Under the pieces are notes generated by a model. The model did not search any database and had not been told where the DNA came from. It saw only the letters and a program-made list of their open reading frames with translations. Shown one piece after another: positions 31,401 through 43,386 of a DNA stretch of 64,000 nt; the first letter of the stretch is position 1; each line of letters starts with the position of its first letter. A program made the translations under genes and the position numbers. The DNA is from Blastocystis sp. Blastoise (Eukaryota; Sar; Bigyra; Opalinata; Blastocystidae), in assembly GCA_039096225.1 (NCBI GenBank), contig JBBPEB010000014.1, forward strand, positions 2,244,501 through 2,308,500, read 5' to 3'.

Positions 31401-34400
31401 AGTGATACTTCTATATATGAAGGAAGTATTATTCGTGAATGTATTCGTGATACAAATAATAATGCTATTTGGAAAGAAGTTATTGACCAATGCAAACTTA
31501 GAAAACCTACTGCTATATACGATCCAAATACTTATATTCTTCATATTTATAATCAGATTACTCCTATTGTTCCTATAACAACTGGAAAAATCAAAACTAT
31601 TTTTGTATATCCTTCTCTTCCTTCAGGTTTAACAATTGATGATAAAACTGGTATAATTAGTGGTACACCTACTGTTGGTCAAAAAACAAAACTTCATGAT
31701 ATTTACTTAGTTAATGAAGATACGTATAGTATGTCATCAATTACCTTGACTGTTTTATCTGATTATTGTCCTCCTATTACAGAAAATGGATATGAATGGC
31801 CTGCAACTTCTCAAGGTTCAGTTGTTACAAAAACTTGTTATTCAGGAGATAATGGTGATAATGATGTTACTCGTGAATGTATTCTTGTTGATAATATATC
31901 TAAATGGAATCCTATTAATATGGGTAATTGTAATGATGACAGACCATTTATTTTTTATGAAGATAATCATAAACAATTGATTCAATTACATACAATTAGT
32001 TCTATTGAACCTACTATTACAAATATTAATGAAAATCAAATTGAAATATCAGTGAATCCTTCTTTACCTACTGGTTTACAAATAGATTCTATAACAGGTG
32101 TAATTACAGGTACTCCAGAGAGTATTATTTCCAATCAAGAATACATGATTACTATTAAGAATAAAGACACATCACTTTCTAGTAATACACTTTTATTTAT
32201 TACTGTTTTACCTAATAAATGTGAAGAGATTACTATAGATGGATATACATGGCCTGCTACAAATATAGATGAAATTGCTACTCTTGCTTGTTTTAGTGAT
32301 AATAGTATTTCAATTACTCGTCAATGTATAAAATCTGGTAATGTTGCTACTTGGGATACTATTAATGCTAATGGATGTGTAGAAAATAGACCAACTATAA
32401 AATATGATAATACTGAAGGTAGTTGTGATATCTATCAAAATGTTGATTCTCTTTTAGGTACTCCATCTATTAATAATGTTTCAGGAGGTGATTATACTAT
32501 TTCAATTTATCCAGAACTTCCTCAAGGACTTATTATTGATCCTGTTACAGGAATTATTTCAGGTACTCCTACTAAAGTTGTTACTAACAAGAATTATATT
32601 ATAACAATAACAATGAATGATAATGTTTCAATGACAACCTCAACTACTATTACTATTACTGTTCAATCTACCTATTGTCCTGAAGAAATTGTTGATGGAT
32701 ATACTTGGCCTATAACAAAAGGAAATAGTAATCCAGTGAAAGAAAAATGTCCTTATTCTAATGAAATAAATGTTGAACGCCAATGTATAACTGCTAATGA
32801 TAAGTCTTCTTGGAGTGAAATTGATTATTCAAAGTGCTCTGATTTAAGACCTTCATTCTCATACCCTACTACAAGTGTTGAATATGATATTTATATAACT
32901 ATAAGTCCTCTTACTCCTGTTGACAATATTCCATCTAATGGTATCCTTTCAATTTCTCCATCTGTTCTTCCAACTGGATTAACATTTGATTCTACTACTG
33001 GTATTATTTCTGGTATTCCTACTGAAGCTGTTGATGGATCTATATATACAATTACATTAACTGTTGATGGGTTTTCTCGTGATATATCTATTTCTATAAG
33101 TATTCTTCCAAATCATTGTCCTGAAGAAACACTTTCTGAATACACTTGGCCTGTAACTGCTGCTAATACTCTTGTTGAATTAGAATGTAATTATAATAAA
33201 GGTTTTAGTGGTTCTCGTTTATGTTCTTATAAGAATAATGTAGCTACTTGGAATGAACCAGATCTTACGCCATGTATCGATAATAGACCTAAAATAGCAT
33301 ATCCATCTGACAATTATGAATTTGATATTTATCAACAAATCACACCTATCCTTCCCATTAGTTTAATAGGTGAAAATATAGTATTAACTATAGAACCGTC
33401 TCTTCCTAATGGTCTTTCATTTTCTACACATAGTGGTATTATAGTTGGAAGACCAATTGAGTCTATATCAAAAACAGAATATACTGTTACGATTTCAAAT
33501 CAAAATGGTAAAACAACAACAACAATATATATAACAGTTAATAATAATTATTGTGCTAAAGAGACTTTAGATGGATATGAATGGCCTTCCATAAAAGTAG
33601 GTCAATCTACATCAGTTACTTGTTCATATGATATTGATACTCAAATAAATCGTTCTTGTAATTTAATTGACAATATTCCTACATGGAGTAATGTTGATTC
33701 TGTTTGTACTGATAAACGACCTACTATTTCTGGTATTGATTCTTCTTATGAATATATTATTGGCGTTTTAATTAAACCTATAATTCCTACAATCAATGGA
33801 AATGGAGATGATCATTTAGAAATATCATTATATCCTGAATTACCTTCTGGATTACAATTTATACCGGAGACTGGTGCAATTATGGGTACTCCATCTGATA
33901 TTGTAAATAATCAACAATATATTTTAACAGTTGGTAATAAGAATGGATATGTATCTGCTGATTTTACAATTACTGTAATTATACCTTCTAGTGAAACCAA
34001 TATGTGTTCTGTAACTATATTTGGACAATATAGTTGGCCTGAAAAGATATCTGGCTATAAACATTTTATTGAATGTGATAATGCTGAAAAGACACTTATG
34101 GGATATTATGGAAGATACTGTCAATCTGTTGAACAAAAATCTCAATGGGGGAATACTCAAGAACAATCCTTCTGTTGTATGTATTGTTTGCTTGATTCTT
34201 TTTAAAAATTTATATAGTTTCATTTTTTTTATATACATTATAAATAAATCTTTTTTCTGTTATTTATTTCTTATCAAATATGTAATTCATATTCTATTTC
34301 TTATATAGTTGCTCATATTCTTGAGGATGGTGAATTATTATGTGATCTATATGTTGATATTGCTTCTTATAATCATTTTGAATACAATGGCGCTGTACTA

Positions 34401-35454
34401 ATTACCTCAGTTCGTGGTATAGTACAATTATATTCATATGATCTCAATGAATTAAGAGTTGCTACTGTTCCTATTATTGAACCTGTATATAGATTATTTT
34501 ATTATTTTATTATTTTATTATTTTATTATTTTATTATTTTATATATTATATATATTATATATATTATATATATTATATATATTATATATATTATTCTGTT
34601 TCTTATATATATTATTTATAATAATAAAAAATATTAAAATAACCAACAATACTAACGCTATATTATAATAGGAATCTATTGATTATCAATTACGTGCTTT
34701 TATTCATTCTTCTATTTCTGCAAAAAATATTATAAAAGAAATTTCTAATACTGCAAATGTTACTATTATTCCAAAGTTAAATAAGATTAGTAGTTCATTA
34801 TATTCAAAGGATCTTCAGGAACGAACAACTTCTCATTATTCTATAGAAGAAAAGCCTGGACTTCAATGTATTGATGATATAAATAATAGTAATTATGATA
34901 TAGGTACATATACACCTTATTTATGTAATGGTATGACAATATCTGGATTTTATTTGAATTATTGTCATCAAAACCAATTAATTCCTACTTTACGTAATAA
35001 TAAATTCACAAAATGTTATCCTCTTCCTATTAAATCAGGTCAAACTGATCATATAGATCCTCTATTAGCTATGCCTGAACATACACGTATGACACTTGAA
35101 TTTGTTGTTAAGAATACAGATGAAGAAATATCATGTACTGATAAGATATCTCTCTATAGATTATTTATGAAATCAATTCATGTTGAACTTCTTTCTTTTG
35201 ATCTTTCTTATTATAATAAACTTAGTGGCCCTTATGAAACTAAATATACTGTTGTATTCTTAATTGAAACTTCTCCTAATCAATTTACAATACTTGAAAG
35301 TCTTCTTAATTCATTAAATAATAATGAATTATTTATAGTTTCTTTAGATAATGCATTATCATTTAATGTTGAATCATATTCTATTACTATAAATCATGTT
35401 AATAAAATATTGAATGATGCTCCTACTACTACTAGAAGACTCCGAGGATTTTAA
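27386..35454 (+). CDS. Giant secreted repeat protein A (putative-Ig / sushi-like modules)
   Basis: Nine exons: 27386-27431, 27489-27756, 27812-27871, 27913-28055, 28195-28354, 28473-28678, 28816-34176, 34309-34484, 34672-35454; 2400 aa. A signal peptide (MKDLLALLLLLFVTIVQS) precedes an N-terminal beta-rich domain with TTTRYYRLITD, then a region with DVSNDGVEWTN resembling a discoidin fold. The 5.4-kb central exon holds nine putative-Ig (He_PIG) units of the form SLPSGLTIDDKTGIISGTPT. These alternate with cysteine modules (YTWPAT, spaced Cys, WxxxxxxxC), and EGF-like C-rich inserts occur in the first part. The C-terminus is SEA-like and ends TTRRLRGF. There is no transmembrane helix. Likely a cell-surface or extracellular adhesin-type protein; paralogous to B at 49113. 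Confidence 0.85.
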
Positions 35455-37894
35455 TGAATATTTTTTTTAATCTATTATTTTATATTTCTTTAGGTGTATA
35501 AAAATATTTATAAATTTATTTCTTTATTAATTTATTTCTTTATCAGTTTAATTATTAATTTATTTCTTTATCAATTTAATTATTAATTTATTTCTTTATC
35601 AATTTAATTATTAATTTATTTCTTTATCAGTTTAATTATTAATTTATTTCTTTATCAATTTAATTATTAATTTATTTCTTTATCAATTTAATTATTAATT
35701 TATTTCTTTATCAATTTAATTATTAATTTATTTCTTTATCAATTTAATTATTAATTTATTTCTTTATCAATTTAATTATTAATTTATTTCTTTATCAATT
35801 TAATTATTAATTTATTTCTTTATCAATTTAATTATTAATTTATTTATCAATTTAATGATTTAATATTCTTTTACATATATATATATCTTATTATTATCAT
35901 TTGCTTTTTGATATATCTGATATAGTACTTATCTTTTATACCATTAATAAATGTTTACACCATCTACTTGATTATTTTCTTTACTTCCTATACATTGATT
36001 TTATTCTATATTTTCTCTAATCTTTTACAGTGATATACGTTGCTTGACAGTATACCACATTCCATTTTTCATGCTTTTTTCTGTCTCTATTTACGTCTCT
36101 TTATTCTTTTTTTCGAAACATTATATTTTTTCTCAACACTTTAGGTATACATTATTGATACCTTTTTCCTTTCTTTCATAATTATTAGATACTATTATTA
36201 GAATATATGTGCTACTATTATTCAAAAAAATTATTTCTTTTTTACAATGTATACATTTATTATTTTAGTTATTCTTTAACACTTGATAGTGATTATTCTC
36301 TTTTTTTATGAACTATTACTCTAGTTCTTACTTTACAGGCGTTGTCTTAGAATAGACATGAACTATTCTTGCTCTTATTTATTCTATTCTTTTTTTTATT
36401 TATTATATTCTTTTTTTTTATTTATTTTATTCTTACTTTTATTTATTTTATTCTTACTTTTATTTATTCTATTCTTTTATGTGATATTCTTTAATTGTAT
36501 CTATTTGTCTTTTTCTCTTTTCTCTTTTTCTGTTATTATACTATAATAATAACAACTTAAAAACTATTATAGTAGTCTTATTTTAATTTAAAAATATCTT
36601 TTCATATGAAGTTAATTCTTATTAGAAACTTTTTTTCTATTATATATATGTATATATTAGCATTACCTATATTTTAAATGTATTTACACTTTTTCTTATT
36701 CTTCAATAAGACAGTTTTATATATTGAAATATATATTGAAATATATATTGCATTTTCTAAACTTTATCAATTATTATTTATTTTTTTATCTTAAATTCTT
36801 TAAGATTGCCGAATTAACCGCATTCTATACTACTTATTATAATATATAGAGTCAATCTATATATGCTAATTATATTTCTATTTTATTTCATACTTTTGAT
36901 ATACATTTAATTAATAATATTTATTATTTAAAGAAACTATTCTTAATATCTTTAATAATATATATCAATCGTATTCATTTTCTAATATACTTTTTGAGAA
37001 AAGTATATTTTAAAAATGATATCATTAAAGTCTATTTTGTTTAGATCTTTATTTGATGATTTCATTCTTTTATATTAAATATTCTTTCTATTAATCAACC
37101 ATTCTCTTAGGCTTAATTTTTTTATCTTTAAATTTTGTATATCTTAATCTGTATTAATGATATATTTATACTAATTACTTTTGCATATTACTTAGGATAT
37201 GCTTTTATTTTATTAAAAAAAATTGTTATTGTTTGTATTAGTTTGGTTTTTAAAGGAAACCTAATTAAAAAAATAAATATATAGCACTTCTCATAATTAG
37301 CTTTTTCTTTAAAAAAGAAATAAACACAGTATTGAAAAATTATGTATGTTTTTCAAAATATTATTTATGAAATAACTATTTAAGCATGATAAACAACTAT
37401 TTAAGAACAATTTAAGATACTATAAGGGCCATTTTTAAGAACTTAATTCATAATTATTTATATTTTGAATTTAAATAATATATCTAGTATTACCATTATG
37501 CTAAGTAAACCAATTTGAATTCTTTCATTTATCTAATAGTTATTTTTTAATATGAATTTGTTGTTTGATATCACAATTGAGTGTAGAAAGAATTATTACT
37601 TTTATTCTCATATCACAATCATCTGTCTTTCTTATAATTCAATCAATATTAAGTACCACATTTTAGACAAGCTTTATATTTAGAGTAATAAAAAAAATAA
37701 TGAATGAATCACAAATATTACATAATAGTGTATAGAATTTGTGAAAGTTTCGTGATTATACCATGGAGTCAGCTTTTTTTTGTATGGATTTCCTTTTATC
37801 CATAGTGGTGTATTCTTTGATTTGAACAATATTAAAATATAAAAGTATGATGAAGTTGTATCATTAACTCTTTAAATAATAAATAGTTTATATA
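35455..37894. other. Intergenic region with minisatellite and T-rich low complexity
   Basis: Contains the 28-bp minisatellite listed separately and T-rich repeats near 36360-36480 (TTTATTTATTCTA-like). The rest is AT-rich with no gene recognised. Confidence 0.5.
35520..35860. repeat. 28-bp minisatellite, about 12 copies
   Basis: Head-to-tail copies of a 28-base unit containing TTTCTTTATCAATTTAATTA, nearly identical, with a G variant (CAGTTT) in two early copies and a shortened last unit. It lies just downstream of giant gene A. There are no spacers between units, so it is not a CRISPR. Confidence 0.92.
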
Positions 37895-39590
37895 ATGTTT
37901 CTTTCAATTTATCAAATGAAAACTCTTTTCTTGGCTTTTTATATATTTCTTGTTGTTGGTGTACTTATGAAATACTATGGTTTGCAGTTTAGCAGTTCAA
38001 TACATAAATTGGTTTTTTCTAGTGACTCATCTATCTACATAGAAAATGCATTTAATCCTTTACTCAATCGAGAAATTGTTAAGCTTCCAAGTAAGATATA
38101 TTAAATTGCTTATATAACATATATTCTTTTTAGATGAGTTAAATTCATCATTATTTAAGAATAAGATTGGGTTAGTTATCCAGACTGATAACATTACAAC
38201 ACATACACTAGATATGGCTACATTTTATAAAGGAAATTATAGTTTTGATCAAATATTTATTGTTCAACGTGATAGAAAACAAAATACTACTGGAATTAAT
38301 TATAAGAATACTATTTGTGATTCTTTTTCATTTCCTTATTGTGTTTTTCAAACTCTTGATGATTCAGATCATTATGCATTTATGCTTTCTATTTTTTACC
38401 AAACAAATTATGTTCTTTATATAGATGAAAATGAGATAGATTCTTCAATTGAAAAACAAATGACGTCTTCTTGGCTTGATTCTAAGATAGATGATATAAA
38501 GAATAATCAAATTGATTTATTCTCTTGTATAGTCACAGAAACAACAAAGAATAAGAATATTAAATATTTTTCTGGATGTTTGTTGATTAAACAAATGTGG
38601 ATACGACAGTTATTAACATATACAACAATTAATTTAAAGTCTTCATCAGTTATGAATTCATTATATTCTTATATGAAAGAACAGAAACAGTATGTTAAAT
38701 ATACTAGTTTTATGAATAGAGCCAATAATATTAATTTATTAAAAGATAGTTCAATTTCTTCCTTTATATGTGATGATGATACTATTAAACAAAATGATAC
38801 GATTTCAGTAGTTTCTCCTTTATATAAACGAAACACAGTATCAAATATATATAACGGTTTATTGTTACAGACAATAGTACCTAAATATTTAGTTATTTTG
38901 CAAAGTCTTCATTATATAGAAATATCAAATTCTATATTTATAAATAATACAATTCCTATTTATTATATATGGTCTCCTAATTGGAATATGAAATATCATG
39001 GTCGATTATATATTTCTTGTATTCTTGATACAAAATATATAATGTCCACTGATGATGATTATTTTTTAAATTCAAAAGGTATATTTAGTGATATAATACC
39101 AAGAATGAATAAAAAGAATGTTATTCTAGGAAAATTTGGTGAGTTAAATCACGTTGATGCTCAACTAAAACGAATACGATTCTTTTATAGTAATGATAAA
39201 CTTTATGATCACGTGGGAAATGTATTCTTTTTTACTCCAAAAATGTCAAAAATATATCTTCGATTTAAAATATATACTCTTTCTTATGGAGAAGATATAG
39301 GTTTTTGTTTAACAAATAATATAGAATGTAAAACAGAAAGTTATACAGTTGATATACCTACTTATGATACACATCACGATGCATATAGATCTATATATAA
39401 TAACAATTATACCCAATCTAATATACATAGTTATCATAATATACATACTCCAAATATGACAGAATTATTTGCTATAAAATCATTTGATGAAGTGTACAAT
39501 TATTATAAGTCTATAGGATTTATTCCTATAAATTATCATATTCTCAAGTTAAGCCAAACAATTATTAATGATGGAAAATATCATTTTTAA
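37895..39590 (+). CDS. Type II membrane glycosyltransferase-like protein (GT-A fold)
   Basis: Two exons, 37895-38090 and 38134-39590; 550 aa. A short cytoplasmic start is followed by a membrane anchor at about residues 9-30 (TLFLAFYIFLVVGVLM), then a lumenal stem. The C-terminal half (ISVVSPLYKRNTVSNIYNGL, IMSTDDDYFLNSKG, VGNVFFFTPKM, YGEDIGFCLTNNI) has a DxD-type metal and nucleotide-sugar site (DDD) and a late GED motif with an acidic residue. This layout fits Golgi/ER transferases of the GT-A group, with a distant resemblance to exostosin-like GT64 or GT2 enzymes. Donor and acceptor sugars are unknown. A product of this kind could decorate surface proteins such as A and B, but that link is inference. 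Confidence 0.75.
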
Positions 39591-41196
39591 TTATTTGGCT
39601 TAACTGGTTATTCAATCTGTGCTATTTTAATTTTTTTAGATTATTTTTTTATTTAGTATTTTATTTTAAATAGCAGTTTTTATCCGTTCTTTTACTTGAA
39701 TATTTTATATATTTTTATTTCTTTTTTTTTTAATTAATTTCTTTTTTTTAATAACACTTTTTGTGTAGTAGAATAAGTTTTTTTTTTACTTATGCGTTAG
39801 TCATTTTAGAACAGTTTATATCTAACAATTTATGTAGTTATTGAAATGAATTGATAATGGTTTAGTTGTTTTATATAAAGATAATTTATTGATATTTAAA
39901 AGAAAATGTTTTTGGGATTAAGTTCTAAAAATGAGGGGAATTTGCGACTTTGTATTTATTTGTTTTTCTAAAATAACAAATAGTATTATATAGAGAATTG
40001 TTTTTGCTTATTAAATATGATAATGATAATTTAATATAGTAGCATTATTTTTATATATGATGATATAATAAATTAATATTATTTATGTTAGTGATTGAAA
40101 ATTATATTAAAAAAGTAATATATAAAAAATAGTATATTCGTATAATTTGGTTTATTAATTATATTATAAGAAATAATGTATTAGCTTTTAATAAATTGAT
40201 TTATTAATGCTTCTGGGATAATATGATTATTATTTGAAGAATGAGAAATATGATTTTTATTAAAAGAAGGAGAAATATGATTATTATTAGATATATAAGA
40301 ATGCTATAAGAAAGAGAAGAAATAATGATATTGTGAGAAAAGAAATAGAAATAGTATGAGTAATAGAAGAAAACCCTGTAATCATAGAAGATAATATAGT
40401 ATTTAAAAATGGAAATTATAAGGAAATAAAGAATAATATTATTTTCTTATATATATAAATAGAAAAAATCAAATACTGTTTATCATAAGCAATTATTTAA
40501 ATTCTTTGTTTGTATTTTACAAGATATATCATTCTTTTAAAAGTTTGGTAAGAGAATACTAAGGAATATGGCTTTTATATATGTTAAAATATATATATAT
40601 GTCACTATTCAGCACCTTTGAATTATTAGAATATATTATATGCTTAATTCATATTTTCATTCAATTATTCTTCTTAAAACATCAGAAAGAGTGGAAGATT
40701 TTAAGAATTAATGAGCAAAGTTATGTATATATTTGAATTTATTTGATATTCATATATTACAGTGCCACAGAATAATTTTGTAAATGACTTTCATATGCAA
40801 ATATCAAGTACTCTATAGAATGTTCTCATTGTATGTTATTTTCATGACTATATATTTCGATTATTAACAGAATATATGTATTCAGTATTAATACAAAATT
40901 GATTAACTATAAACAATCATGATTTGTGAAGATGATTGATCACAGTGAAGCAGAACATAGATTTATTCATCCACGTATATATTAAATAATTATAATAACT
41001 TATTTGACACACATACAAAATACTAGTTTGAAATAAAACCATACTTTATAAATTAAATTATTTTCTGTTTACAAAAACTACTCTCTTCTTGTATTTCATA
41101 GTGTATATTAGAAGAAAGCATCTATTTACTAAAGTTCCTTTTATCATTTAATATTAAATCATCACAATAAACAATGTTAAAGGACTCAATTATCAT
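39591..41196. other. Intergenic region
   Basis: About 1.6 kb of AT-rich sequence upstream of the MITE-like element. No gene or RNA recognised. Confidence 0.4.
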
Positions 41197-41336
41197 CAGG
41201 GTTCGCCACGAAGACTCTCTTGGAGTACAAATTTCCTAAAAGAGCCAGTTTCATGGGTACTTTTAGGCGCATAAGGCGTAGAGAAAAACTCTCTTGGAGT
41301 ACAGACCGTACTCAAAGTACAGTTTGGCGAACCCTG
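41197..41336. mobile_element. MITE-like element, 140 bp, with 12-bp terminal inverted repeats
   Basis: Perfect terminal inverted repeats: CAGGGTTCGCCA at 41197-41208 and its complement at 41325-41336. A 15-bp direct repeat, ACTCTCTTGGAGTAC, occurs inside at 41214 and 41288. The ends resemble hAT-type termini, but I see no clear 8-bp target duplication. The base composition is richer in GC than its surroundings. It lies 51 bp upstream of the MFS start codon, so it probably forms part of that promoter or leader. Confidence 0.7.
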
Positions 41337-41387
41337 GATAGAACAGCATTTCATATATTTTTTTTTATCTTGTTGATTTTGTTCGTT

Positions 41388-42638
41388 ATGGTTGAAGTAT
41401 TATCTAAAAAGAACTTCTGGCTATTAGCTGTAGCTATGTACTGTGGTATGCTCTGTCAAGGTTTAATAGCTAATGTTGGTAGTATTACGAGCCCATTGAT
41501 TCGTGATGAATTTGAGGTTACTTATAGTGAGTATGCTGTATTTACTGCAACTGGTACTTTGGCTTATCTTGTTTTTGCTTTTCTTGGAGCTGTATTACAA
41601 GAGAAATGGGGTTTTAAGTTAGTTTTTATTCTTGGATTCGCTGGTGGTCTTGTTGGTTGCTTGTCTATTTCCTTCTCAAATACATTTTGGCTTGTTATAT
41701 TGACTCATGTCATAGCTGCTATATTTGGTGGATTTATTGATGTTGCATGTACTACTTTTGGATCTACTATATTTACAGAACATACAAATGCTCATATGTC
41801 TATTATAAATTTCTTTTATGGTGTTGGTGCTAGTATTGCTCCATTATTTGCTACTTGGATTTATAATATGTTCCGTGATGCTTCTTTCCGTGGTATTTAT
41901 ATAGCTATTTGTATTCCAGTTGCTATTCCCTTTATCTATATTATATTTTGCCCCTTTACTGTGAATTATCCTACTAAAGAAGATAAATCAGAGAATAAAG
42001 GTGAAAAGATGACTACAGGTAAATGTTTACGTTCTCCTATGACATGGTATTGTTCTCTTGTTTTGATGATGATTGCTATGGTTGAAGGTGCTTCTAGTAC
42101 ATGGTTTGGATTATATATAGAGGATATATATGGTATAGATCCTGCTTTAGAAGGTTCTAAATATATTACTGTTATGTTTGTACTATTCACATTAGCTCGT
42201 TTATTTGGTGGATTTATTACTGATAAAATTGGTAATTATACTATGATCTATATTGATTTAATAGGAACTATTATATTATTCATTATTGGTTTCTTATTAA
42301 AAGAAAATGGCTTTTGGGTTTTTGCTAGTACTGGTATTTTTACTGGTCTTTTCTGGCCTACTACTTTATGTATTTTTATTCATTACTTTGGTGATTTAGC
42401 TCCAGTACATATTAGTATTATATGCCCTCTTCAATCTTTATTAGTATCTATTGCTCAATTACCTCTTGGTTATATGAATGATAAATTAGGTGCTGAATGG
42501 GCTTATATGGCTACTCCTGTATTTGCTGTTCTTTGTGTGATTCTTATTATTATATTACAATTCATGGATATTAAGAAACATAAGAAATTAGAAGATTCTA
42601 CTAAGAGTTCTTTACTTGAAAAACAATCTAAAGTTTAA
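41388..42638 (+). CDS. Major facilitator superfamily transporter, 12 membrane helices
   Basis: Intronless, 416 aa. The ATG at 41388 (MVEVLSKKNFWLLAVAMYCG) is chosen because it starts just before helix 1. The frame stays open upstream through the MITE, with an in-frame ATG at 41253, but that part is element-derived. Helices are evenly spaced (GTLAYLVFAFLGAVLQEKWG, HVIAAIFGGFIDVACTTFG), with a central charged loop at about residues 195-215 and the loop motif GGFITDKIGNYTMIY between helices 8 and 9. The family imports or exports small solutes by proton coupling; helix 1-5 motifs are closest to sugar or fucose-permease-like members. Substrate unknown. Lack of introns is notable. Confidence 0.8.
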   Translation: MVEVLSKKNFWLLAVAMYCGMLCQGLIANVGSITSPLIRDEFEVTYSEYAVFTATGTLAYLVFAFLGAVLQEKWGFKLVFILGFAGGLVGCLSISFSNTFWLVILTHVIAAIFGGFIDVACTTFGSTIFTEHTNAHMSIINFFYGVGASIAPLFATWIYNMFRDASFRGIYIAICIPVAIPFIYIIFCPFTVNYPTKEDKSENKGEKMTTGKCLRSPMTWYCSLVLMMIAMVEGASSTWFGLYIEDIYGIDPALEGSKYITVMFVLFTLARLFGGFITDKIGNYTMIYIDLIGTIILFIIGFLLKENGFWVFASTGIFTGLFWPTTLCIFIHYFGDLAPVHISIICPLQSLLVSIAQLPLGYMNDKLGAEWAYMATPVFAVLCVILIIILQFMDIKKHKKLEDSTKSSLLEKQSKV

Positions 42639-43386
42639 TTTGTTTCTTGAACTATTTTCCTAATCATAATTCAGTTAAATAAAACTCTAATAATTATATG
42701 ATTGATATATATATAAGTTTTCATTATTGTATAATTATAGAATGCTTGTTTTTTTGTTATTTCTATGTATTTGGTTTGTATATATTTGATTTTCTTTTGA
42801 TTTCTTTTGATATGTTTTTTTTTAAGTTTTGTTTTGTTTTATCAGTGTATTTTATTGTATGTATAAACTATTTTAAAAATTTTACTTTTTGAAAATATGT
42901 ATAAAGAATTTGAAATGAATATTGATGATTATATGCATTTTATGAGAATCCTTAGAGTTTTTTAACATTTTTGATTAATTATTGTTTTCTTTTTTCTAAT
43001 TATTGGATCCAAAATATAAGAAATAAACTGGGGATATTTAACTAATACTTCCTAACTTTAAATAAATTGCATACATGGAAATAAATAGCTTTTAAAATTA
43101 AAAAATAAGAATAATTTGTCGGTTCTGAGCCTATTAAACAATACTTTGCCCAGAATCTGTATTCCAAGAAAGTATTTCTATATTTTTTGAGAACCAAAAG
43201 AACACCGATGAAACTGGCTCTTTTAGGTAATTGGTACTCCAAAAAAGTCTTTTTGCCGTACCTAAACAAATATTATTGGTCGAAACTGACTTTATTTACA
43301 TTCTTAAAACAAATATATTTTTTTATTTTCTTTTTCTGCATAAATATTTATGTATTTGGATTACAAAAAATAATTCTGAAGACAAA
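42639..43386. other. Intergenic region with second element copy
   Basis: Between the MFS and ABCC genes. It contains the diverged inverted copy of the MITE at about 43124-43268; the rest is AT-rich without a recognised gene. Confidence 0.5.
43124..43268. mobile_element. Diverged, inverted copy of the MITE-like element
   Basis: The reverse complement matches the 41197 element over most of its length, including an identical 20-base block (43208-43227 against 41235-41254) and both TTGGAGTAC/TTGGAATAC internal repeats. Its termini are degraded (TACGGCA in place of TTCGCCA). It points toward the first copy, so the pair brackets the MFS gene. Confidence 0.65.

Noticed and set aside
30786-31544. 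Antisense frames inside gene A
   Set aside because: Shadow frames of a strongly supported repeat-coding exon.
35520-35860. CRISPR-like array
   Set aside because: Units are contiguous with no spacers, in a eukaryotic intergenic region; it is a minisatellite.
41220-41387. Extension of the MFS start upstream through the MITE (TTG at 41220, ATG at 41253)
   Set aside because: The added residues come from the element, are basic and unrelated to MFS N-termini, and recur as a broken peptide in the second copy; the ATG at 41388 fits the family.
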